DNA of 12,112 nucleotides from Chloroflexota bacterium (lineage in GTDB: Bacteria > Chloroflexota > Limnocylindria > Limnocylindrales > CSP1-4): contig JAKAAV010000022.1 of NCBI GenBank assembly GCA_021802185.1, forward strand, positions 1 to 12,112, read 5' to 3'. Shown here piece after piece: positions 1-6,808 of the stretch. The notes beneath the pieces were generated by a model. That model had not been told where the DNA came from. It ran no database searches and was given only the letters and a program-made list of their open reading frames with translations. Made by a program: the position numbers and the translations under genes. Within the stretch, counting starts at the first letter, position 1. Every line of letters begins with the position of its first letter.

Positions 1-561
1 GACGTCCCCCTGGCCGAAGAGGACGGGAGGGGGCGTCGGCAGGCCGTCGAGCCGCCTCGGGTAGTCGGGGTCCAGCAAGGTCAGGGTCCAGACGCCCGCG
101 TCGCGGAGCTGCGCGAGGACCGCGCCGCGGTCCCTGGCGACGTGCTCGATCCCGGCAAGGGTCGCGCCGGGCAGCGACGCGGCTCGACCATCGGTCTCCG
201 GCGCGAGCCGCGCGCGGAGCCGGCCACGGGAGGCGAGCCAGAGCACGCGTCGAGCAGCCCCGTGCGTCCGGACGAGCCGCTCGAGCGTCCGCTCTCCGAC
301 GCCTTCGACGGTCGCGAGCAGCACCCATGCCTGTCGCTCCTCCGCAAGATCGCCGGCGGCAGGCCGTGCGGGTCGGAGGTCGTGCCATCCGTGGCGGACG
401 CCTCCGTTCCGCCCCGGTGCGAGCGGCAGCGCGAGCGTCCCCGCGCGCGGTGCCACCGCGGAGTCGGGCACGGGTCCGTCCCGCACGGCGACACGCGCGC
501 CGCCGACCGGGGCGGGGGCGCGGAGCGGTCCGAGCGGGCCGAAGGGGCCGATCCCGAGCAT
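1..561 (-). CDS. dprA: DNA-processing protein DprA, N-terminal part (cut by the left window edge)
   Basis: Translating the minus strand from the ATG at 559-561 gives 187 codons open to the window edge. DprA loads RecA on incoming single-stranded DNA during natural transformation. Residues 75-105 (ERQAWVLL, then GVGERTLERLV and THGAAR) match the helical N-terminal domain of the family, and residues 164-183 (DPDYPRRL, then PPPVLFG) match the lead-in to its Rossmann fold. The GSR nucleotide-binding core would lie outside the window. The ATG follows the comM stop by 3 nt, so translation is probably coupled; I see no Shine-Dalgarno sequence. About 73 Gly/Pro/Ala-rich residues precede the recognisable domain, which is long for the family. 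An internal GTG (residues 26, 31 or 36) could be the true start. The family call is secure and the start is not. Confidence 0.88.
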   Translation of the reverse strand, partial: MLGIGPFGPLGPLRAPAPVGGARVAVRDGPVPDSAVAPRAGTLALPLAPGRNGGVRHGWHDLRPARPAAGDLAEERQAWVLLATVEGVGERTLERLVRTHGAARRVLWLASRGRLRARLAPETDGRAASLPGATLAGIEHVARDRGAVLAQLRDAGVWTLTLLDPDYPRRLDGLPTPPPVLFGQGDV

Positions 562-564
562 GGA

Positions 565-2142
565 TCAGGCGGCGAGCCCGGCACGCTCGGGCGCGGCGGG
601 ATCCCGCAGCTCGGCGGCGGCGAGCACGTCGGCGGAGGACACCGCGGGATGGTCCGCCAGGTCGGCGATCGTCCGAGCGACGCGCAGGATCCGGTGGATG
701 CCCCTGGCCGAGAGGTGGCGCCGGGCGGCGACCGATGCCAGCAGGTCGCGCCCCTCGGTGCCGAGCCGGCACTGCTCGACGATCTCGCGGCCGGACAGCC
801 GTGCGTTGAGCCGCCCGCCGTTCCGGGCAGCGGCGCGGACCCGCGCAGCGGCGATCCGCGACGCGACCGTCGTGGATGCCTCGGGTTCCGGACCGAGCAG
901 CAGGTCAGCCGGCCGGATCCGGGGCATCTCGACGCGGAGGTCGAGGCGGTCGAGGAGCGCGCCGCTCACTCGGCGCACGTAGCGTTCCGGTTCGCCCGGC
1001 GAGCACGTGCACGCGCGCTCGAGATCGCCGAAGTACCCGCACCGGCACGGATTCATCGCCGCCACCAGCTGCACCTCGGCAGGGAAACGGATCGTCCCCT
1101 GCGCGCGGGCAATCGCCACGCTCCCCTCCTCGAGCGGCTGGCGCAGCGCCTCGAGCACGTCGCGGTCGAACTCCGCGAGCTCGTCGAGGAAGAGCACCCC
1201 ACAGTGGGAGAGGCTGACCTCACCGGGCGCGAGCCGGGGACCGCCCCCGACCAGTGCGGCGTACGACGCGGTGTGGTGCGGGGCGCGGAACGGCCTTCGC
1301 CGCCGGAGTCCGTCGCCGGGACCGAGAAGTCCCGCGACCGACGCGATGACCGTGACCTCGAGCGCCTCGCGCTCGTCGAGCGGCGGGACGAGCCCCGGGA
1401 TCGTTCGCGCCAGCAGCGTCTTGCCCGCGCCGGGCGGTCCAACGAGCAACAGGCTGTGACCTCCCGCGAGCGCGACCTCGAGCGCCCACCGCGCGGCCGC
1501 CTGGCCGCGCACCTCGGCAAGATCGACGCACGCCTCGGCTCTGACGAGCGAGGCGTCCGGGACGCGCGAAGCGCCGAGCGCGCCCGACACGGCGACCGGG
1601 GGCGAACGCCTTGCCCGCATGGCACGCCTGCCCCTCGGCCCGGCGACGAGGCGCGCCGCATCGTCGAGGCCGGCCAGCGGGACGACCTCGATCCCGTCGA
1701 CGAGCGACGCCTCGGACGCGTTGCCGGCTGGGACGCCGACGCGGCGAGCCCCGGCCCTGCGGAGCGTGTGGACCATCGGCAGGACGCCGGGAACGGGGTG
1801 GACCTCGCCGGTGAGCGACAGCTCGCCGAGCAGCGCCCAGTCTCCGCCCGACGCCACGACCTCGCCCGATGCGACCATGATCCCGACCGCGATCGCGACG
1901 TCGTACGCGGCGCCGTGCTTCCTGCGCCCGGCTGGTGCGAGGTTGACCGTCACCCGCCCCTGGGGATACGCGTACCCCGTGTTTCGGATCGCCCCGCGGA
2001 CGCGCTCGCGCGCCTCCGACAGCGCCGCGTCGGGCAGACCGACGATGTGTGTGACGGGCAGCCCGGGGGCGACGTCGACCTCGACCCGGACGAGCGCGCC
2101 CTCGAGGCCGTCGACGACCGCGGTGATGAGCGTCGCGAGCAT
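565..2142 (-). CDS. comM: ComM/YifB family Mg-chelatase-like AAA+ ATPase
   Basis: This 525-residue protein is full length for the ComM/YifB family, whose best-studied member is a hexameric helicase promoting branch migration during natural transformation. Residues 1-170 form the Lon/S5-like N-terminal domain, with the GLPDAALSEARERV motif at 35-48 and NTGYAYPQGRVTVNLAP at 54-70. The AAA+ core has Walker A GPPGAGKT at 235-242, Walker B VLFLDEL at 316-322, the family motif NPCRCGY at 364-370 followed by CTCSP at 378-382, and an arginine-containing LLDRLDLRVEMP stretch at 397-407. The C-terminal Mg-chelatase segment has LSARGIHRILRVARTIADL at 477-494. It lies 3 nt before dprA, a common pairing. 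The ATG at 2140-2142 has no Shine-Dalgarno sequence. A TACGCT hexamer lies six bases upstream of the ATG, so a leaderless mRNA is possible. Confidence 0.96.
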   Translation of the reverse strand: MLATLITAVVDGLEGALVRVEVDVAPGLPVTHIVGLPDAALSEARERVRGAIRNTGYAYPQGRVTVNLAPAGRRKHGAAYDVAIAVGIMVASGEVVASGGDWALLGELSLTGEVHPVPGVLPMVHTLRRAGARRVGVPAGNASEASLVDGIEVVPLAGLDDAARLVAGPRGRRAMRARRSPPVAVSGALGASRVPDASLVRAEACVDLAEVRGQAAARWALEVALAGGHSLLLVGPPGAGKTLLARTIPGLVPPLDEREALEVTVIASVAGLLGPGDGLRRRRPFRAPHHTASYAALVGGGPRLAPGEVSLSHCGVLFLDELAEFDRDVLEALRQPLEEGSVAIARAQGTIRFPAEVQLVAAMNPCRCGYFGDLERACTCSPGEPERYVRRVSGALLDRLDLRVEMPRIRPADLLLGPEPEASTTVASRIAAARVRAAARNGGRLNARLSGREIVEQCRLGTEGRDLLASVAARRHLSARGIHRILRVARTIADLADHPAVSSADVLAAAELRDPAAPERAGLAA

Positions 2143-2169
2143 GGCGCGAGCGTAGTGATCGGCCCTTCA

Positions 2170-2186
2170 CGCCGGCTTTGCCGGCG
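2170..2186 (-). other. Short perfect hairpin between the receiver-ParA gene and comM
   Basis: CGCCGGC, TTT, GCCGGCG form a 7-bp stem with a 3-nt loop. No T-run follows on either strand, so it is not a typical intrinsic terminator. It could mark the 3' end of the upstream transcript or lie in the comM promoter region. Confidence 0.35.
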
Positions 2187-2240
2187 CTCCACGCGGTGCG
2201 AAAGCGCCGCGCAGGGCCCGCTCCGACGCGACCGCGCCCT

Positions 2241-2256
2241 CGCCCTGCCAAGGGCG
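2241..2256 (-). terminator. Hairpin just behind the receiver-ParA gene, possible terminator
   Basis: CGCCCT, GCCA, AGGGCG form a 6-bp stem with a 4-nt loop, 38 bases after the stop codon of the upstream gene on the minus strand. No U-tract follows, so termination is only a guess from position. Confidence 0.25.
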
Positions 2257-2293
2257 GCGCCGCTTGCCCTGAACGACGCCGCGGTGCTCGGCG

Positions 2294-3487
2294 TCAGGTC
2301 GTCGCCGGCAGCAGCTCCACGGCCTGCACCTCGGCCGGGTCGAGCTTGTCGATCTGACGGACGAAGTCCACGACCGACTTGCCAAGCGCGGAGTCCGGCC
2401 GGGCGACCGCGAACGGCGCGCCTGTGTTGAGCGCCGTGATCGCCACGCGGTAGTCGTTGACGACCTGGTACGCGATGCGCCGGCGAAGCGCACGTTCCGC
2501 GTTCCGGATGGTGATGCCGGTGTAGGCGGTCGAACGGTTCAGGACGAGCTGGACGCGGCCTCCGCCGATCCCCAGCTGCGACATCGTCTCGAGCACGAGC
2601 CGCACGTTCTTCAGGCACGAGAGGTCTGCCGTCATCACCACGAACACGAGGTCGGCCGCAGAGATGACGTCGAGGTTCGTCTCGTCGAGCCGCTTGTCGA
2701 TGTCGACCACCACGTAGTCGTAGTGCTGGCGGAGCAGCCCGATGATCTGGCTCATGTGATGCTGCTCGTCGCTCACGAGCTCCGCCGTCTCGGGCGACGG
2801 CGGCGCGAGCAGGAGATCGATCCCGGTGTCGTGGTGGATCAGCACCGAGCGCAGCAGGTCCTGGTCGATCGTGGGCGCGGCCACCACGTCCACGATCGAC
2901 TTGCGGTCGAGCCCCTGGTCGAGGAACACCCGGTGGTCGCCGAACTGGAGGTTGCCGTCGACGAGGACGACCCGGCGCCCCTCCTCCCGCTGGAGTGCGA
3001 TCGCCGCGTTGATCGCGAGGGTCGTCGTCCCGACGCCGCCCTTCGCGCCGTAGAAGGCGATGACGCGGCCGGCCTCGGCCGTGCGACTCGCGGGCTCGAG
3101 CGTGCGGGGCGCGAACCTGGCCAGCAGCGTCCGGATCCGCGCGAGCAGCTCGGCCGGGTGGAACGGCTTGACGAGATAGTCGTCCGCCCCGGCGCGGAGC
3201 CCGCGGACCTTCTGCTCGATGTCGGTCTCGGCCGTCACCATGATGATCGGCACGTGGCCCGAGCTTCCCTCGTCGGCCCGGATGCGCTCCGCCACCTGGT
3301 ACCCGTCGAGCTTCGGGAGCATGACGTCGAGCAGGATGAGGTCGGCGCGCTCCCGCTCGTGGACGCGCAGGCCCTCCGCGCCGTCGACGGCGGAGAGGAC
3401 CGCGAACCCCTCCTGCTTCAGCGTGAAGCCCAGCACCCGCTGGGTGTCGGGATCGTCGTCGACGACCAGGATCTTGGCCGTTGCCAT
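2294..3487 (-). CDS. Response-regulator receiver fused to a ParA/CpaE (TadZ-like) ATPase
   Basis: The 397-residue protein has two domains. Residues 3-123 form a complete receiver: acidic pocket D10-D12, phospho-acceptor D54 in LILLDVMLP, T85 and K107 in VKPF. Residues 141-385 form a ParA/MinD-type ATPase: the deviant Walker A reads KGGVGTTT (149-156), keeping the signature lysine K149 but having threonine where ParA has the second lysine. D177 lies in VVLVDGN and D262 in YVVVDID. This layout resembles CpaE/TadZ, which positions Tad/Flp pili at the pole or in clusters. Many of those proteins have a degenerate receiver, whereas this one has every residue needed for phosphorylation. A GAGAGG sequence four bases upstream of ATG 3485-3487 supports the start. 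No Tad pilus gene is in the window, so the role is inferred. A general ParA-like positioning factor controlled by a kinase is the alternative. Confidence 0.9.
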   Translation of the reverse strand: MATAKILVVDDDPDTQRVLGFTLKQEGFAVLSAVDGAEGLRVHERERADLILLDVMLPKLDGYQVAERIRADEGSSGHVPIIMVTAETDIEQKVRGLRAGADDYLVKPFHPAELLARIRTLLARFAPRTLEPASRTAEAGRVIAFYGAKGGVGTTTLAINAAIALQREEGRRVVLVDGNLQFGDHRVFLDQGLDRKSIVDVVAAPTIDQDLLRSVLIHHDTGIDLLLAPPSPETAELVSDEQHHMSQIIGLLRQHYDYVVVDIDKRLDETNLDVISAADLVFVVMTADLSCLKNVRLVLETMSQLGIGGGRVQLVLNRSTAYTGITIRNAERALRRRIAYQVVNDYRVAITALNTGAPFAVARPDSALGKSVVDFVRQIDKLDPAEVQAVELLPATT

Positions 3488-3512
3488 CGGACCTCTCAGC
3501 GTTCGGACGTCG

Positions 3513-3565
3513 TGGATCGCCCGGGTGATCGCTGGCGATTCACGCTGGATCGCCCGGATGATAGC
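3513..3565. repeat. Two 20-bp direct repeats, 33 bp apart, upstream of the receiver-ParA gene
   Basis: The copies at 3513-3532 and 3546-3565 both begin TGGATCGCCCGG and match at 18 of 20 positions. The start-to-start distance of 33 bp is about three helical turns, so two dimers could bind the same DNA face. An overlapping inverted repeat ATCGC-TG-GCGAT lies at 3528-3539. Position between two co-directional genes suggests an operator. A TATCAT hexamer (minus strand, 3563-3558) inside the upstream copy could be a -10 element, but I see no convincing -35. Confidence 0.5.
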
Positions 3566-3641
3566 GGCCGCCGGGGCACATCATCACCCGTCCGCGGCCC
3601 GTCGCCCTCCATCCCGCAGGGCCGCCGGCGGTCGTCGTCCG

Positions 3642-4685
3642 TCACGCGTCGACAGGCCGCCCCGTCGGGCTCGGGCCCGAGTCCGCCCCGCCACCCTCGA
3701 TGGGGGCACTTCCCGGCTGCGCGACTGGGCCCGTGCCGCCACTCGCCGCGGACGCCCCCGACGTCTCGCCGCCACCGGCCGTTCCGGCGGGACCCCGGCG
3801 GTCCCCGCCGGTCATGCCGCGATCGACGAACCCGGAGATCGGCTTGAGCAGCTCCGTGAACTCGACCGGGATGACGAACTTCGTGGCCGGCCCGGAGCCG
3901 AGCGATTTGAGGGCATCGAGGTACTGGAGGGCCATCGTCTTCTCGTCGATGCCCTTCGCGGCGCTGAAGATCCGCTCGAGCGCCTGGCTGAAGCCCTCGG
4001 CGCGCAGGATCGCCGCCTGTCGGTCACCCTCCGCACGCAGGATCGCCGACTGCTTGTCGCCCTCGGCGACGTTGATGGTGGACTGCCGGGTGCCCTCGGA
4101 TTCCGTGATGACCGCGCGGCGCGTGCGCTCGGCCGACAGCTGGCGGTTCATCGCGTCCTGCACGTCGCGCGGCGGCGTGATCTCCCGGATCTCCACCGTC
4201 GTGACCTTGCCGCCCCAGCGCTCGGTGACCTCGTCGAGCTTCGCGCGCAGGATCTCGTTGATCTGCTCCCGCTTCGACAGCACCTCGTCGAGCAGGATGT
4301 CGCCGATCACGGCACGCAGCGTCGTCGTGGCCACGCCCTGGAGGGCGCCGGCGAAGTACGCGACCTGCACGACGCTCTTCAGCGGATCGACGATGCGCCA
4401 GTAGATGAGGAAGTCGACGTTGATCGGCGCGTTGTCCCTCGTGATCGTGGTCTGGCTCGGCACCTCGATGAACTGCTCCCGCAGGTCCACGGTGACCGGC
4501 CGATCGACGATCGGGATGAGGAAGACCAGCCCGGGCCCCTTGACCAGGTCGGCCCCGGCCCGCCCGAAGCGGAAGACGACGAGGCGTGCGTACTCGTTCA
4601 CGACGCGCACCGACAGGTACACGAGCACCAGCACGATGACGATCGCCAGGATCAGCGCGGCGAGCGCGATCGGGTCGAGGTTCAT
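3642..4685 (-). CDS. Slipin / stomatin-like SPFH (band 7) membrane protein
   Basis: The protein is 347 residues from ATG 4683-4685. Residues 5-26 form one hydrophobic anchor (ALAALILAIVIVLVLVYL). The SPFH/band 7 domain spans about 28-190 (RLVVFRFGRAGADLVKGPGL; VTVDLREQF; ITRDNAPINVDFLIYWRI; EITPPRDVQDAMNRQ). A coiled-coil stretch follows with repeated AEG units at 207-231. Slipins scaffold membrane microdomains and are the classic partner or substrate of NfeD proteases. The last ~60 residues are Gly/Ser/Pro-rich and probably disordered. The start is decided by GGAGGT at 4700-4695, nine bases before the ATG, and by the ATGA overlap with the nfeD stop. A GTG at 4691 is too close to that Shine-Dalgarno sequence. 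Which subfamily it belongs to cannot be settled by eye. Confidence 0.93.
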   Translation of the reverse strand: MNLDPIALAALILAIVIVLVLVYLSVRVVNEYARLVVFRFGRAGADLVKGPGLVFLIPIVDRPVTVDLREQFIEVPSQTTITRDNAPINVDFLIYWRIVDPLKSVVQVAYFAGALQGVATTTLRAVIGDILLDEVLSKREQINEILRAKLDEVTERWGGKVTTVEIREITPPRDVQDAMNRQLSAERTRRAVITESEGTRQSTINVAEGDKQSAILRAEGDRQAAILRAEGFSQALERIFSAAKGIDEKTMALQYLDALKSLGSGPATKFVIPVEFTELLKPISGFVDRGMTGGDRRGPAGTAGGGETSGASAASGGTGPVAQPGSAPIEGGGADSGPSPTGRPVDA

Positions 4686-6070
4686 GTGCACGACACCTCC
4701 ACGTCAGCCGACCCGGCCGGATCGGCACGCTCCACGAGCAGGACGAGTCCGCGCTGCCCGACGACCCGAACGCGTGTGCCCCGCTCGAGCGCGGCGCCGT
4801 CGGTGCTCCGCGCGCTCCATTCCTCGCCGCCAGCGTACACCGTGCCCTCGGGCGCGAGCGGCCGTCTCACGCTGGCCGCCATGCCGGGCGGCACCGGGAG
4901 CGTGCCGTCCGACGTGCTCCCCCCGAGGCCGAGGGGCAGCCTGACGCGGTGGCGTATCCGCCAGGCAGCCGACACGACGACGAGCATGAACGCGGCCGTG
5001 AGCGCCACCATGACCCCGATGACGGGCCACGCGACCCCGATGCCCGGCTCGAAGGGCACCGGCGCGGTGTAGAAGGCGCCCGCGCCGAGAACGAACACGA
5101 CGATGCCGGCCAGGGTCAGCAGCCCGTGGCTCGTGACGGTCAGATCGGCGACGAACAGCCCGAGCGCAAGCACGATCAGCAGCAGCCCGGCGAGGTTCAG
5201 GGGCAGGCTCCCGAAGCCGAGAAAAGCCAGGATCAGGGCTACGCCGCCGGCCGTACCCGTGAGCAGGTTGGGGTGGATGAACTCCAGGATGAGCCCGTAG
5301 GCCCCGAGCACGAACAGGATGAATGCCAGGTTCGGGTCGGCGAGCAGGTGAAGGAACCCCTGGATCGGGTTCATCCCCTGCTCCTCGACCTGCGCGCCCG
5401 ACAGCGACAGCGTGACCGTCCGGCCGCCGGCCCTGACCTGCCGGCCGTTCGCGAACGCGAGCACGTCGGGCACCGTCGCGGCGATTCCGTCGACGGCATG
5501 GGCGGCCGCCGCCTCGGTCGCCGACGAAGAGCTGGCGTCCTTGACGGCCGCGACGGCCCACGAGACATTGCGGCCGCGAGCCTCGGCGATCGACGTGATG
5601 CTCGAGATCGCAAAGCTCATGGTCTTGGCCGCCTCGGTCCCCGTGAGCGTCTGTCCGCCGGACCCGACAGGTGACGCGGCGCCGATGTTGGTGCCCGGCG
5701 CCATGACGGCGACCGCGCCAGCGAGCGTGATGAACGTCCCGGCGCTCGCCGCCCAGGCGCCCTGCGGGCCGACCCAGGTGATCACGGGAACGGACGAGCC
5801 GAGGATGTCCTGCGTGATCTGGCGCGTGGCGTCGAGCGACCCGCCGGGTGTGTCGATGCGGAGGACGACGGCGGCCGCTCCCTCCTGTGCCGCCCGCGCG
5901 ATCCCGTCGTGGACGTAGTTCGCCATGACCTGGTCGACGATGCCGGTGAGCGGAAGCTCCACGACGCGCGGTGTCGCGGCGTCGGCCATGGCGAGCGGCG
6001 CGAGCGCCACGGGCACGACCACGCCGAGCGCAACCACGAGCGCGACGACCGGACGAACCGCGAGTCGCAT
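4682..6070 (-). CDS. nfeD: NfeD family membrane serine protease (long form, ClpP-class plus NfeD domain)
   Basis: The protein is 462 residues from ATG 6068-6070. An N-terminal signal peptide or anchor (about 5-30) precedes a ClpP/S49-like protease domain: DTPGG at 73-77, the likely nucleophile S109 in AASAGT and the likely base K149 in EAAKTM. The 40-residue gap is close to the S97-K138 dyad of the archaeal 1510-N protease. About five hydrophobic helices occupy 248-369, followed by a soluble OB-fold-type NfeD domain (about 397-455). The family cleaves stomatin-type proteins at the membrane, and the next gene encodes one, overlapping by four bases. GGAGG at 6084-6080, nine bases before the ATG, supports this start. 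An upstream in-frame extension of 33 residues is Arg-rich and would hide the signal peptide, so I reject it. Confidence 0.94.
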   Translation of the reverse strand: MRLAVRPVVALVVALGVVVPVALAPLAMADAATPRVVELPLTGIVDQVMANYVHDGIARAAQEGAAAVVLRIDTPGGSLDATRQITQDILGSSVPVITWVGPQGAWAASAGTFITLAGAVAVMAPGTNIGAASPVGSGGQTLTGTEAAKTMSFAISSITSIAEARGRNVSWAVAAVKDASSSSATEAAAAHAVDGIAATVPDVLAFANGRQVRAGGRTVTLSLSGAQVEEQGMNPIQGFLHLLADPNLAFILFVLGAYGLILEFIHPNLLTGTAGGVALILAFLGFGSLPLNLAGLLLIVLALGLFVADLTVTSHGLLTLAGIVVFVLGAGAFYTAPVPFEPGIGVAWPVIGVMVALTAAFMLVVVSAAWRIRHRVRLPLGLGGSTSDGTLPVPPGMAASVRRPLAPEGTVYAGGEEWSARSTDGAALERGTRVRVVGQRGLVLLVERADPAGSADVEVSCT

Positions 6071-6113
6071 GGCGCGCAACCTCCGGGTCCATCGTACGGC
6101 GGTCGCGAAGGGC

Positions 6114-6128
6114 CGGACGGACCGTCCG
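6114..6128. repeat. Palindrome upstream of nfeD
   Basis: CGGACGG-A-CCGTCCG is a perfect dyad with 7-base arms and a single central base, 44 bases upstream of the nfeD start. The one-base centre is unlikely for an RNA hairpin but typical of a dimeric repressor site. Confidence 0.4.
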
Positions 6129-6141
6129 AACGACGGCCGCA

Positions 6142-6155
6142 CCACCGTCCGGTGG
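6142..6155. repeat. Second inverted repeat between the Nudix gene and nfeD
   Basis: CCACCG-TC-CGGTGG is a perfect 6-base inverted repeat with a 2-base centre. With the neighbouring palindrome it could be an operator region for nfeD, or part of the 3' end of the tyrA-Nudix transcript. No T-run follows. Confidence 0.3.
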
Positions 6156-6223
6156 CGCGGCCGTCCCACCGTCCCGCGAGCGGCCTGGCCGAGGAGACGC
6201 GAGCGTCGGGCCGGCGACCCGGT

Positions 6224-6808
6224 TCAGCGTGCCCGGGGGAGCAGGTGCTCGAGCAGGAGCTGGCTCCAGGTCTCCATCCGGTCGTACGCCGACCACAGCT
6301 CGTCGACGCCCGCGAAGGCACCGCCGAGCTTGTCGGTCTCGCGGATCGTGACCGGACGTCCGCGCGCGTCGGCTTCGTAGACGAGCCCCAGGTGCACGGC
6401 GCCGACCGAATCGCCGTCGTCGTTGAGCAGCCCGAGCAGCCGCACCTCCGGGTCGAACGCCGTCGCGAGCTCCTCGTGCCATTCGCGCAGCAGTGCCCCG
6501 GCGATCCCGAGATCGCCCGGGTTCACGTGCCCGCCGACGCCGATGGTGAACCGCTCGTGCAGCCGCTCATCGCCGCCGGCCCGGGTCCGCCGCATCAGGA
6601 AGACGGCCGCCCCGTCCCGGACGACGACGTACGGGATCAGCTGCTTCCAACCGGGATCGTGTTCCGCCTCGCCTCGGCGCCGGAACGACGCCGCACCCAG
6701 CGCCCGCGCCACGATCTCCTGCGCGCCCTCCTCGCGGATGCCCCGCCACCCGTCCCCCTCCCAGAGCAGCGCGCGCGGCGCGCCGAGGACCAGCTCGTCG
6801 TCAGCCAC
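6224..6808 (-). CDS. Nudix (MutT-type) hydrolase / predicted phosphoesterase
   Basis: The protein is 194 residues from GTG 6806-6808. Nudix enzymes hydrolyse a nucleoside diphosphate linked to another moiety; the substrate here is unknown. The Nudix box spans about residues 92-116: it starts GGHVNPGD and ends with an intact metal-binding REWHEEL (108-114), but the spacing is one residue longer than the GX5EX7REUXEEXGU consensus and the first acidic position is Asp or missing. The preceding RRTRAGGDERLHERFTIG stretch recalls the predicted-phosphoesterase branch (COG4112-like), from memory. The chosen start overlaps the tyrA stop by 8 nt and has GGTGGAG just upstream. A GTG at 6829 would add seven residues but has no ribosome-binding site. 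It is probably co-transcribed with tyrA, without an obvious functional link. Confidence 0.85.
   Translation of the reverse strand: MADDELVLGAPRALLWEGDGWRGIREEGAQEIVARALGAASFRRRGEAEHDPGWKQLIPYVVVRDGAAVFLMRRTRAGGDERLHERFTIGVGGHVNPGDLGIAGALLREWHEELATAFDPEVRLLGLLNDDGDSVGAVHLGLVYEADARGRPVTIRETDKLGGAFAGVDELWSAYDRMETWSQLLLEHLLPRAR

Noticed and set aside
2170..2256. Strong intrinsic terminator behind the receiver-ParA gene
   Set aside because: Two hairpins exist but neither has a U-tract; listed only as low-confidence structures.
142..2430. Long plus-strand open frame (762 codons) opposite comM and dprA
   Set aside because: It is Arg/Asp/Gly-rich with no recognisable domain and lies exactly antisense to comM. 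Stop-free antisense frames are expected at this GC content.
4686..4691. GTG at 4691 as the slipin start
   Set aside because: It leaves only three bases after the GGAGGT site, whereas the ATG two codons later has nine and overlaps the nfeD stop as ATGA.
3219..5072. Long plus-strand open frame (617 codons) opposite the receiver-ParA, slipin and nfeD genes
   Set aside because: It spans several well-supported minus-strand genes and has shadow-like composition (runs of RDR, LDEL, HRR) with no family motif.
4704..6482. Minus-strand open frame (592 codons) overlapping nfeD and the Nudix gene
   Set aside because: It is a frame-shifted shadow of nfeD, with Arg/His/Gly-rich composition and no motif.
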